A stretch of 64,000 nucleotides of DNA from Bin87 sp965243255 (GTDB taxonomy: Bacteria > Chloroflexota > Dehalococcoidia > Lucifugimonadales > UBA3495), in assembly GCA_965243255.1 (NCBI GenBank), contig CBDEUH010000004.1:1612001-1676000 (forward strand). The letters are read 5' to 3'. The position numbers were made by a program, and so were the translations under genes. Each line of letters opens with the position of its first letter. Position 1 is the first letter of the stretch. This document shows, one piece after another, positions 32,614-40,760 of the stretch. The notes beneath the pieces were generated by a model, which saw nothing but the letters and a program-made list of their open reading frames with translations, was not told the origin of the DNA and did no database searches.

Positions 32614-33445
32614 CGTTCACGCTCCTGGAACCGCCGCTGAGTGCCCCTGCTGCCGTCGGTTCCGCAATTGCGCCAGTAAAGCACAGGGGTAAAAGGGGGT
32701 CAAGTTGGGGTTGTGGGGACGCCGGTGAGGGGCGTAGCGATGTGGCCGTTCGGGTTTGAGGTTCGTGGTATCGGCTTCATTTTGGTTGGCTCCTTCGGAT
32801 TGGGATTCGGTTTTCGGTAGGTTGGGCAGCCTGCGAGAGGTAAGGTGGTCGTTGTCAGCCCCACGGCCGGGGGTTGGTTACGCACTTCCACATAGGTGTT
32901 TTCGTACGAGCATGTAGTTAGCCGCACTGGCCGCAGTGGTATCGCGCCGTTGCCACTTCCGGTGTCTATGACGGTCATCTGTTATCCGCCAATGGCAGCT
33001 GTGGCCGCACCGTTGTCACTTCCAGTGTTTGTGACGGCGATCTGTTATCCGTCAATGGCAGCAGTGACCGCACCGGCGTGCGTTGTTAGGATTTGCTGAC
33101 GGTTGTGGCCGTTGACGACCGGAACCGTGATGGTTCTTGATTTACCTCGTTGCAGGCTGTGGGTTACCGATGATTCACGCGTGTAGGGATATTATGAACG
33201 AATGTTCGGTCAATTGTCAATAGGCCGGCGTCGGTGATGTTGAGGGCGGTTTTGAGGACCCGGGGTTGTCGCCCCCCGGGTGATGTAGGCTCGCGGTTGT
33301 GTCGGAACCGGCGGAGGTTTTGAAGGTGCAGTGGGCCGGCATATCGCCGCTTGCTTCAGTTAAAGCGTATAATAGGCGACGCGCCGGGCGGCGGGGCCGC
33401 GGTCCGGCAGGCAACGCAAACACACTGACAGGGAGCGGATGAGTC
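32614..33445. other. 832-bp gene-poor region
   Basis: No supported gene. It contains the 63-bp tandem repeat at 32947-33072 and, near its right end, TATAAT at 33368-33373, a possible promoter for argD. Base composition is lower in GC than the genes around it. A short open frame at 32896-33099 spans the repeat, but nothing supports its translation. Confidence 0.6.
32947..33072. repeat. 63-bp tandem repeat (two copies plus partial third)
   Basis: Copies at 32947-33009 and 33010-33072, both starting CCGTTG and containing ATCTGTTATCCG and AATGGCAG, differ at several positions. The block before each copy (cagtg/ctgtg ... ccgcacc) also recurs about 63 bp apart. The period is a multiple of 3. Confidence 0.65.
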
Positions 33446-34636
33446 ATGCCCAGCAACGCCGAATACATCGCCATTGAGCAGAAATACTACGCGCAGACGG
33501 TGCGCCGCCGGCCGGTGGTCATCGTCCGGGGCGAAGGCTCCCGAGTGTGGGACGCCGACGGCAAGGAGTACATCGACTTTGTGGCCGGCTGGGCCGTGGA
33601 CAACCTGGGGCACTGCCCTCCGGTGGTGGTAGACGCCATCGCGCAGCAGGCGGCGACGCTGATCCAGACGTCCAACCAGTTCTACACGCTGCCGCAACTG
33701 GACATCGCCGAGATGCTGATCGAGAACTCGTGCATGGACCGGGTGTTTTTCTGCAACAGCGGCGCGGAGGCAGTGGAGGGCGCGCTGAAGCTGGCCCGTC
33801 GCTACGGCAAGCTGCACAAGAACGGGGCCTATGAAGTCATCACCGCGTTCAACTCCTTCCACGGGCGGACGATGAACGCCGTGGCCGCCACCGGGCAGCC
33901 GCACTACCACGAACTGTTTGAGCCCATCCCGGAAGGGTTCACCTACGTTGACTTCAACGACGTGGAAGCGGTGATGAACGCCACCACGGAGAACACGGTG
34001 GCCGTGATGGTGGAGCCGGTGCAGGGCGAAGGCGGCGTCAACATTCCCGATTCCGACTACTTTGTTCGCCTGCGCCAGTGGTGCGATGAGAACGACATCC
34101 TGCTGATTTTGGACGAGGTGCAGACGGGCATGGGCCGGTTGGGCAGCCTGTTCGGCCACCAGGAATACGACGTAGAGCCGGACGTGATGATACTGGCCAA
34201 GGGCCTGGGCTACGGCGTGCCCATCGGCGCTTTTTTGTCGAAGGAATCGGCGATGGCGCTGACCTACGGCGACCACGGCAGCACCTTCGGGGGCAACGCG
34301 CTGACGACCGCCGCCGCTGCCGCCGGCACGCGCTACCTGTTGGACAACGACGTGCTGGGCAACGTGAGGCGGATGGAAGTGGTGCTGAACGACCAGCTCA
34401 ACGGGCTGAAGGCGAAGTACGGTTTCGTAGAGGAAATCCGCTGCAAGGGTCTGCTGGCCGCCGTGCAGTTCGACAGCGACATCATGCCGCAGGTGATGGA
34501 CGCTGCCGAAGCTGCGGGGGTGCTGCTCAACGGCGTCCGTCCCAACGCGGTGCGCATCATGCCGGCGCTGAACATCACCGAAGCGGAGATTGGCGAAGGC
34601 GTCGGCCGGCTGGACGCGGCGCTGGGGAGCCTGTAG
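33446..34636 (+). CDS. argD: Acetylornithine/class III aminotransferase
   Basis: A 396-residue PLP enzyme. Family marks: VWDADGKEYIDFVAGWAVDNLGH at the N-terminus, FFCNSGAEAVEGALKLARRY, AFNSFHGRTMNAVAATGQ, MVEPVQGEGGVN, LILDEVQTGMGRLG, and PLP Lys in ILAKGLGYGVPIGA. This fits ArgD, which makes N-acetylornithine for arginine; class III relatives acting on GABA or other omega-amino acids cannot be fully excluded. Convergence with argG (6-bp gap) supports the arginine role. Confidence 0.85.
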   Translation: MPSNAEYIAIEQKYYAQTVRRRPVVIVRGEGSRVWDADGKEYIDFVAGWAVDNLGHCPPVVVDAIAQQAATLIQTSNQFYTLPQLDIAEMLIENSCMDRVFFCNSGAEAVEGALKLARRYGKLHKNGAYEVITAFNSFHGRTMNAVAATGQPHYHELFEPIPEGFTYVDFNDVEAVMNATTENTVAVMVEPVQGEGGVNIPDSDYFVRLRQWCDENDILLILDEVQTGMGRLGSLFGHQEYDVEPDVMILAKGLGYGVPIGAFLSKESAMALTYGDHGSTFGGNALTTAAAAAGTRYLLDNDVLGNVRRMEVVLNDQLNGLKAKYGFVEEIRCKGLLAAVQFDSDIMPQVMDAAEAAGVLLNGVRPNAVRIMPALNITEAEIGEGVGRLDAALGSL

Positions 34637-34642
34637 GAGCAG

Positions 34643-35830
34643 CTAGCCCTGTCGCCGTCGCTGGGTGCGCGAGGGCAGGCCGTAGATGTCGATGAAGCCT
34701 TTGGCCGCCGTGTGGTCGAACTCGTCGGCGCGGTCGTAGGTGGCAAGGCCGTAGTCGTAGAGCGGGCGGTCGGCGGCGCGGCCCACCACCACGCAGGCGC
34801 CTTTATGCAGGCGCAGGCGGACGTTGCCGGTTACGTGGCGCTGGGTGCTGTCCACGTAAGCGTCCAAGTCGTGCCGGTGGGCGGTGTACCAGAGGCCGTT
34901 ATAGACCAGCTCGGCGTACTCCTGGGCGATTCGTTCCTTGAAGCGACTCTGCTCGCGGGAGAGGGTCATGGTCTCCAGGGCGCGATGGGCGGCGTGGAGC
35001 AGGACGGCAGCGGGTGATTCGTACACCTCGCGGCTCTTGATGCCGACCAGTCGGTTTTCCAGGTGGTCAATGCGGCCGATGCCGTGGGCGCCGGCCAAGC
35101 CGTTGAGATGGCTAATGAGGGCGACGCCGGCCATGGTTTCGCCGTCAACCGACGTGGGGATGCCTTCCTCGAAGCGTATTTCCACGTAGGCGGGCTCGTC
35201 GGGCGCGGAGGCCGGGCTGGTGGTCCACTCGTAGGCGTCTTCGGGGGGTTCGTTCCAGGGGTCTTCCAGCTCGCCGGCCTCGGCGCTGCGGCCCCAGAGG
35301 TTTTCGTCGGTGCTGTACTTGTTGTTGGACGGAGCGATGGGGAGGTTGCGCTGGCGGGCGTACTCCACCTCGTCCTCTCGGTTCATGCCCCATTCCCGGA
35401 TGGGGGCGATGAGCTCCACGCCGGGGGCCAGGGTGGATACACCCACCTCGATACGCACCTGGTCGTTGCCCTTGCCGGTGCAGCCGTGGGCCACGGCGTC
35501 GGCGTTGTGCTCACGGGCCACGTCGGCCAAGTAGCGGGCGATGAGGGGACGGCCCAACGCAGTAGCCAGCGGATACTGTCCCTCGTAAATCGCCCCGGCG
35601 CGGAGAGCGGGCCAGAGAAACTCGTTGACCAGGGTCTCCCGGCCATCCACGGTAACCGCCTCCGACGCACCGACGGCATAGGCACGCTGGCGGATGGTTT
35701 CCAGATCCACCATGCCCAGGTCGATAGTACAGGTGATTACCTCGGCGTCGTACTGGTCCTGCAACCAGGGCACGGCTACGGAGGTATCGAGGCCGCCGGA
35801 GTAAGCGAGGACGATTTTCTTGCTGGCCAT
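34643..35830 (-). CDS. argG: Argininosuccinate synthase
   Basis: A 395-residue enzyme joining citrulline and aspartate with ATP. ATP-pyrophosphatase motif AYSGGLDTSVAVPWL at residues 9-23; ARYLADVAREHNADAVAHGCTGKGNDQVR and further family segments (EYARQRNLPIAP, SSTDENLW-like YSTDENLWGRSAE, GRIDHLENRLVGIKSREVYE) are all present. The length is normal. It pairs with argD next door in arginine biosynthesis. Confidence 0.96.
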   Translation of the reverse strand: MASKKIVLAYSGGLDTSVAVPWLQDQYDAEVITCTIDLGMVDLETIRQRAYAVGASEAVTVDGRETLVNEFLWPALRAGAIYEGQYPLATALGRPLIARYLADVAREHNADAVAHGCTGKGNDQVRIEVGVSTLAPGVELIAPIREWGMNREDEVEYARQRNLPIAPSNNKYSTDENLWGRSAEAGELEDPWNEPPEDAYEWTTSPASAPDEPAYVEIRFEEGIPTSVDGETMAGVALISHLNGLAGAHGIGRIDHLENRLVGIKSREVYESPAAVLLHAAHRALETMTLSREQSRFKERIAQEYAELVYNGLWYTAHRHDLDAYVDSTQRHVTGNVRLRLHKGACVVVGRAADRPLYDYGLATYDRADEFDHTAAKGFIDIYGLPSRTQRRRQG

Positions 35831-35873
35831 TGGCGGTTGACTCCTTTGTCAATAACGATGCTGGCCGTCTATT

Positions 35874-36530
35874 CTACCAGCCGTTCCAGTGCACGATGTC
35901 TTCCAGCGACTCCCGATGGGCCGGGCGGAAACGGTCGCCGATGGTGTAGGCCATGGGGATCAGGCCGGCCTGCATCACCCGGCGGTAGGGGATGCCCAGA
36001 ACCTCGGCGGCCTCCTCTTCCCGCATCAGGTGGATGCACGTGAAGACGGAGCCGAGGCCGCGGGCGCGGGCGGCCAGCATCAGGCTCCAAGCCGCCGGCA
36101 TAATGGTTCCCCACTGGGCGCTCTGCACCAGCGCCGGGGCCGAATCGGTGCGCCCGGCGATGCAGGGGATTACCATTACCGGGGCGCGGTGCAGGTTGTC
36201 GGCCAGGTACTGGGCCGAATCGCCCACCCTTTCCTGCACGGCGGCGCGGATTGGGTCCTGGTATTGGAGGTTAGTGGCCGCGGTAGGGGACTGGGTGTAC
36301 TGCTGCCAACCCTGGCGGTACAGCTCGGCCAGCGCCAGCCGCTTGTCGGCATCGGTAACGACCATGAAGTGCCAGTTCTGCCGGTTGCTGGCGGTGGGAG
36401 CCTGCTGGGCCACGGCGAGGCATTCTTGGATAACCTCATCGGGCACGGGACGGTCGAAATCCAGCCGCTTGCGGACGGCGCGGGTGGTAGTAAGCAGTTC
36501 ATCGGGCGGCAGGTTGTGAACAACGGGCAT
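35874..36530 (-). CDS. Nitroreductase family protein
   Basis: A 218-residue FMN-dependent reductase. Typical N-terminal RKRLDFDRPVPDEVIQECLAVAQQAPTASNRQNWHFMVVTDADKR (FMN phosphate and ring contacts) and C-terminal GLGSVFTCIHLMREEEAAEVLGIP. Members reduce nitro compounds, quinones or enones with NAD(P)H. It ends 44 bp from the argG start on the same strand, so it lies upstream of argG and may be cotranscribed. Confidence 0.88.
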   Translation of the reverse strand: MPVVHNLPPDELLTTTRAVRKRLDFDRPVPDEVIQECLAVAQQAPTASNRQNWHFMVVTDADKRLALAELYRQGWQQYTQSPTAATNLQYQDPIRAAVQERVGDSAQYLADNLHRAPVMVIPCIAGRTDSAPALVQSAQWGTIMPAAWSLMLAARARGLGSVFTCIHLMREEEAAEVLGIPYRRVMQAGLIPMAYTIGDRFRPAHRESLEDIVHWNGW

Positions 36531-36614
36531 GGCGATTGGCTCCTACTCGATGATGGGAGGATAAATCATATCACCTGCTTTGCACCGGTAGCCGTGGATG
36601 ATTAAATCCCCTGG

Positions 36615-36634
36615 ATTCCCGCCTTCGCGGGAAT
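36615..36634. repeat. Palindrome ATTCCCGC-n4-GCGGGAAT (second copy)
   Basis: Same arms as 31481-31500, loop CTTC, followed by GACGG. It lies between divergent nitroreductase and aminotransferase genes. Confidence 0.65.
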
Positions 36635-36750
36635 GACGGTTTTAGCTGGGCGGATGGGGGGCGTTGTGCCAAAGGGCGTGAAAAAGTGGTAACCTTGCGG
36701 CAAGGGCTGGAACCTGAAACTGCCATACCTTTTTGAGGGAACGCTACGTT

Positions 36751-37917
36751 ATGACTATCGCCACCCGCATGAGCCGCCTGGGAACCGAATCTGCCTTCGA
36801 GGTGCTGGCCAAAGCCCGCGCTCTGGAAGCGCAAGGCAGGGAAATCATTCACCTGGAAATCGGAGAACCCGATTTTGAGACTCCCGAGCACATCGTCCAG
36901 GCCGGCATCAAGGCTCTGCAGGATGGCTACACGCACTACGGTCCAACGCCGGGGCTGCCGGAGTTGCGCCAGGCGGTGGCTCGCAACAGCCGGGAAGTGC
37001 GCGGGATCGACACCGACTGGGAGCAGGTGGTGGTTACGCCGGGGGCCAAGCCGATAATGTTCTACGTGCTGCTGGCCCTGGCCGAAGCCGGCGCCGAGGT
37101 TATCTACCCCAACCCCGGCTTCCCCATATACGAGTCGATGATTGAGTTCAGCGGTGCCAAAGCGGTGCCGATGCAGCTGCTGGAAGACCGGGCTTATCAT
37201 CCCGACCTGAGCAAGCTGCCCGGGATGGTGAACGAAAATACGCGGCTGCTCATCATAAATTCGCCGGAGAATCCGTGCGGTTCCGCACTGACGGGAGAGG
37301 AGCTGGAGACCATAGCGGACGTGGTGCGCAGCCATCCCGACATGTACGTGATGTCCGATGAAATCTACAAGGACATCCTGTACTCCGGCGAGCACCACAG
37401 CATCGCCGCGCTGCCCGGCATGGCCGACCGCACCATCATCCTGGACGGTTTCTCCAAGAGCTACGCCATGACCGGCTGGCGGCTGGGCTACGGCATAATG
37501 CCCGATGAGCTGGTGCCCCACGTGTCTCGCCTGGCGACCAACAGCGTGTCGTGCGCGGCGTCGTTCAGCCAGATGGCCGGCGTGGCGGCGTTGGACGGGC
37601 CGCAGGACGCGGTGCAGGAGATGGCCGCGGAGTTCGGGCGGAGGCGGCGACTCATCGCCGACGGGTTGCAGTCCATCCCCGGCATCAACTGCCCCGAACC
37701 GGAGGGAGCGTTCTACGCTTTTCCCAGCATCAAGGACACCGGGCTCACCAGCGCCGAATTTGAAGACCGGGCCATGCAGGAGGCGGGCGTCGCGCTGCTG
37801 TCCGGATCGGCCTTTGGCGAGTTCGGCGAGGGGTATGTGCGGCTGTCCTACGCCAACAGCCAGGAAAACATCAGCAAGGCGCTGGAAAGTCTGGACGCAA
37901 TGGTGCGCGGACTGTAA
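36751..37917 (+). CDS. Class I/II PLP-dependent aminotransferase
   Basis: A 388-residue aminotransferase of the aspartate/aromatic branch. AREIIHLEIGEPDFETPEHI near the N-terminus; NSPENPCGSALTGEEL; SDEIYKDILYSGEHHS; PLP lysine in DGFSKSYAMTGWRLGYG; C-terminal YAFPSIKDTG and VRLSYANSQENI. A TTG at 36733 also opens the frame, but the ATG at 36751 has GAGGGA upstream and gives the family N-terminus. Donor and acceptor are not decided by sequence. Confidence 0.92.
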   Translation: MTIATRMSRLGTESAFEVLAKARALEAQGREIIHLEIGEPDFETPEHIVQAGIKALQDGYTHYGPTPGLPELRQAVARNSREVRGIDTDWEQVVVTPGAKPIMFYVLLALAEAGAEVIYPNPGFPIYESMIEFSGAKAVPMQLLEDRAYHPDLSKLPGMVNENTRLLIINSPENPCGSALTGEELETIADVVRSHPDMYVMSDEIYKDILYSGEHHSIAALPGMADRTIILDGFSKSYAMTGWRLGYGIMPDELVPHVSRLATNSVSCAASFSQMAGVAALDGPQDAVQEMAAEFGRRRRLIADGLQSIPGINCPEPEGAFYAFPSIKDTGLTSAEFEDRAMQEAGVALLSGSAFGEFGEGYVRLSYANSQENISKALESLDAMVRGL

Positions 37918-37990
37918 CCTTACTCGACGCTACCGAATATCACGCTCGCCACGACGCAAGGCTCCGAGCCGTCGGGCAGGAGGTTTTAAC

Positions 37991-38440
37991 ATGGCAGGTC
38001 AGAAATTTACGTCCTGGGTACACGGCTCTGCGATGACCGGGGAGTACCTCAATCGCATCACGTCGGTGCGGCACTGCGGGCCCTTCGTGCGCATTGAGGG
38101 TAACGAGGGGCAGAACACCTGGGTGCATTTTGCCATCCCTACGCCCACCGTGCAGAACGGCAGTCGCACCAAGGCCGAGTCGGTGGCCGTGTCCTTCCGG
38201 GCCCGCTCTCACGCCAACGTGGCCGAGGTGCTGGTGTACGACGGTGAGAAAATCATCGCCGAGCACCTGGGCATGGCGATGAAGGGCGACAACCTGGATG
38301 CCAGTTTCGAGATACCCGGCACCCCCGAGGTTGACCGGGGCATCAACGTGGTCGTGGGCGTTACCTTTGATCAGGGCGCGCCTGACGTCCGCTCAATGCA
38401 GGTGGAAATCGTCGGCGTCGGCGTGGACTTTGAGGGGTAG
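37991..38440 (+). CDS. Conserved hypothetical protein, beta-rich
   Basis: A 149-residue protein not recognised. The ATG has a perfect AGGAGG at 8-nt spacing, so it is a real gene. The sequence has alternating hydrophobic pattern and short motifs suggesting a beta-sandwich (GNEGQNTWVHFAIPTPT, VAVSFRARSHANVAEVLVYDG, INVVVGVTFD). No signal peptide, no membrane segment, no cysteine cluster. It is convergent with the small DUF1330 gene, 3 bp apart. Confidence 0.7.
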   Translation: MAGQKFTSWVHGSAMTGEYLNRITSVRHCGPFVRIEGNEGQNTWVHFAIPTPTVQNGSRTKAESVAVSFRARSHANVAEVLVYDGEKIIAEHLGMAMKGDNLDASFEIPGTPEVDRGINVVVGVTFDQGAPDVRSMQVEIVGVGVDFEG

Positions 38441-38443
38441 GGA

Positions 38444-38731
38444 CTACACCCCTTCGACGATCATCACGTTGGAGACGGTGGACTGGATGCGGAGTTCCTT
38501 CGGCCCGGCGTAGTCGTCGGAGTAATACCACTCCTTCGCCTTCTCCAGGCTGTCGAACTCCAGCACCACCGTCCGACGCTCCGGTTGGTCGCCTTCGACG
38601 ACCGAAACCTGGCCGCCGCGGACGAGGTAGCGTCCGCCGTGCTTTTCGATGGTTGCCGGCACCTGGCCCCGGTACACCTCGAACTGCTCCGGGTCGGTGA
38701 CCTCAATGGTGGCTATGATGTAACCGGCCAT
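38444..38731 (-). CDS. DUF1330 family protein
   Basis: A 95-residue alpha/beta barrel protein (dimeric ferredoxin-like fold). MAGYIIATIEVTDPEQFEVYRGQVPATIEKHGGRYLVRGG and PERRTVVLEFDSLEKAKEWYYSDDY are the DUF1330 pattern. A longer frame opens at 38803, but the ATG at 38731 has AGGAG at good spacing. The gene is 14 bp after etfA, hence the third gene of the etf operon. Function unknown. Confidence 0.88.
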   Translation of the reverse strand: MAGYIIATIEVTDPEQFEVYRGQVPATIEKHGGRYLVRGGQVSVVEGDQPERRTVVLEFDSLEKAKEWYYSDDYAGPKELRIQSTVSNVMIVEGV

Positions 38732-38745
38732 GTCGCTCCTTTCCT

Positions 38746-39744
38746 TTACGACTGCGTCAGTTCCCGGATGGTTTCGGTCAGCGCCGGCAGCACCCGCTCC
38801 CAATCGCCTACCACGCCGTAGCGGGCGTCCTTGAAGATGTTGGCGTCGGCGTCCTTGTTGATGGCCACGATGGCCTTGGAGCCACTGCAGCCGGCCATGT
38901 GCTGGCTGGCGCCGGAGATGGCGACGGTGATGTACAGGTCGGGGGTGATGGTCTTGCCGGTCAGCCCCACCTGGTAGTTGGCCGGAACCCAGCCGGAGTC
39001 CACAGCGGCCCGGGACGCACCGACGGCGCCGCCAAGCAGGGTGGCCAACTCCTCCAGCTGGGTGAAGGGTTCGGGGCCGCCCAGGCCGCGCCCGCCAGAG
39101 ACGACGATGCGGGCGTCTTCCAGCTTGATGCCCTCGGCCTCTTCCTTCACCACGTCGATGACGCGGGTTTTGGCCGCGGCGGGATCGATTTCCACCGGGA
39201 ACGCCACCACCTGGCCGCTGCGAGACGGGTCGGCGTCCAGGGGTTCGTAGGTCTTGGGGCGGATGGCGGCGATCTGCGGAGTCTGGTTGCAGCTGACAAC
39301 GGCCACGGCGCTGCCGCCGTACACCGGACGGTTGGCCAGCAGCCGGCCGGTACCGGCGTCGGCGGACACTTCCAGGCAGTCCTGGGCCAGACCGACGCCC
39401 AGGCGGAAGGCCAATCTGGGGGCCAGTTCCCGGCCCTCGTTGTTGCGGGCAACCAGGATGATACCGGGGTTGACTTCGCCGGCCAGGGTCTGCATCGCCG
39501 AGAGGTAGAGGTCAGGGTGGTAGTCGGCCAGGGCCGGATTGGTTACGGCGTAGGCCTTATCTGCGCCGTGGGCGATGGCCTGCTGCGGCGCATTGGCCGG
39601 GTCGGCGCCGATGACTCCGATGGCGAGTTCCTGGCCCAGAGTGTCGGCCAGGCTGCGGCCGGCGGCCAGCAGTTCCTGAGCGGTGGCGGCGAGTTCACCC
39701 TGGGGCGCATCGCCGAAAACTAGAATCCCGGTAGCGTCGGCCAT
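38746..39744 (-). CDS. etfA: Electron transfer flavoprotein alpha subunit
   Basis: A 332-residue FAD-binding subunit. The C-terminal FAD domain is intact: GGRGLGGPEPFTQLEELATLLGGAVGASRAAVDSGWV, VGLTGKTITPDLYITVAISGASQHMAGC and KAIVAINKDADANIFKDARYGVVGDW. It takes electrons from acyl-CoA or N-methyl dehydrogenases to the quinone pool. It follows etfB after 42 bp. No dehydrogenase or ETF-quinone oxidoreductase is adjacent, so partners are elsewhere. Confidence 0.95.
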   Translation of the reverse strand: MADATGILVFGDAPQGELAATAQELLAAGRSLADTLGQELAIGVIGADPANAPQQAIAHGADKAYAVTNPALADYHPDLYLSAMQTLAGEVNPGIILVARNNEGRELAPRLAFRLGVGLAQDCLEVSADAGTGRLLANRPVYGGSAVAVVSCNQTPQIAAIRPKTYEPLDADPSRSGQVVAFPVEIDPAAAKTRVIDVVKEEAEGIKLEDARIVVSGGRGLGGPEPFTQLEELATLLGGAVGASRAAVDSGWVPANYQVGLTGKTITPDLYITVAISGASQHMAGCSGSKAIVAINKDADANIFKDARYGVVGDWERVLPALTETIRELTQS

Positions 39745-39786
39745 TGCAGTAAGTCTCCGTATCAGTGTGTCCGAATCCTGGGCGGG

Positions 39787-40587
39787 TTAAATGAACCGGT
39801 CTTCGCGCAGTTTCAGCGCCAATTGGCGGGCGGCGTCGGCGTCATCGTCGCCCTCGATAATCTCGCACTCCTGGTCTCTCACGGGCACAAACAGGTCGTG
39901 GAGCGTCAGGCGCGGTTCCAGCTGGCCTTCGTCCAGGTCAAGGTCGCCGGTGGTCCAAACGGTGGGGCGCTTGCGGGTGGCCGCCATGATGCCGCGCAGC
40001 GTGGGATAGCGGGGCTGGCCCAGTTCGTTGCTGACGGTAACCAGGGCCGGCAGGTCGGCTTCGACGACTTCATAGCCGTCGGGAGCCAATCGCTCGACCA
40101 CCACCTTGCTGTCCTGCACGTCCACCTTTTTGCCCAGGGTAATGCAGGCCATCCCCAGCGTTTCGGCAACGCCCAGGGGCACCTGCGCGTTATCCCAGTC
40201 CGATGCCTGGCGGCCGCAGATGATAAGGTCAAACCCGCCCAACTTGTTGATGGCGGCACTGAGCAGCTGGACGGTGAAGAAGGAATCGACGGAGTTGGCG
40301 AAGGCGTCATCCTGCAGGAGCACCAGTTCGTCAGCCCCCATGGACAGCGGCTTTTTCATCACATCCAGAGCGAAGGAAGTACCGGAGGAAATGACGGTGA
40401 TATTCGCCCCCTGTTCATCCTTGATTTGCAGTGCGGCTTCAACTGCGTTTTCGTCGAAACCGTTGACCACCGGCGGTATATTGGCCGGCGGGACGACCTC
40501 GCGGGCGTTGGGGTCGATACGGAAGGCGGCGGCCGGCATTTCAGGGTCAACGACCTGCTTGGCCAACACGCAAATGTTCACGGACAT
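39787..40587 (-). CDS. etfB: Electron transfer flavoprotein beta subunit
   Basis: A 266-residue AMP-binding subunit. NICVLAKQVVDPEMP at the N-terminus, GFDENAVEAALQIKDE, VSMGADELVLLQDDAF-type segment, DLIICGRQASDWDNAQVPLGVAETLGM and the ETF beta signature VEADLPALVTVSNELGQPRYPTLRGIMAA. The frame opens at 40659, but the ATG at 40587 has GGGAG upstream and yields the standard start. First gene of etfB-etfA-DUF1330. Confidence 0.95.
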   Translation of the reverse strand: MSVNICVLAKQVVDPEMPAAAFRIDPNAREVVPPANIPPVVNGFDENAVEAALQIKDEQGANITVISSGTSFALDVMKKPLSMGADELVLLQDDAFANSVDSFFTVQLLSAAINKLGGFDLIICGRQASDWDNAQVPLGVAETLGMACITLGKKVDVQDSKVVVERLAPDGYEVVEADLPALVTVSNELGQPRYPTLRGIMAATRKRPTVWTTGDLDLDEGQLEPRLTLHDLFVPVRDQECEIIEGDDDADAARQLALKLREDRFI

Positions 40588-40760
40588 GGGTAAGCTGCTC
40601 CCGTCGAAAATCGTAAAAGGTGCTCTGTGAAAGTTATCACTAGCCCATTGCAGTGTCAAACTGCGGCGGCCTTGCCAACATTTACATTAGCGATGACATT
40701 TATTTGCGGCTTGTGGTAATCTTGGCGTACGCCACAAAGAACCGGAGTGAGGAAAACCCT

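Noticed and set aside
32896..33099. 67-codon frame over the 63-bp tandem repeat
   Set aside because: No ribosome-binding site, hydrophobic low-complexity product, and openness follows from the repeat period.
36571..37521. Minus-strand open frame ending in an FPRRRES motif
   Set aside because: That motif is the well-known spurious translation of the ATTCCCGC palindrome; the frame is opposite a real aminotransferase gene.
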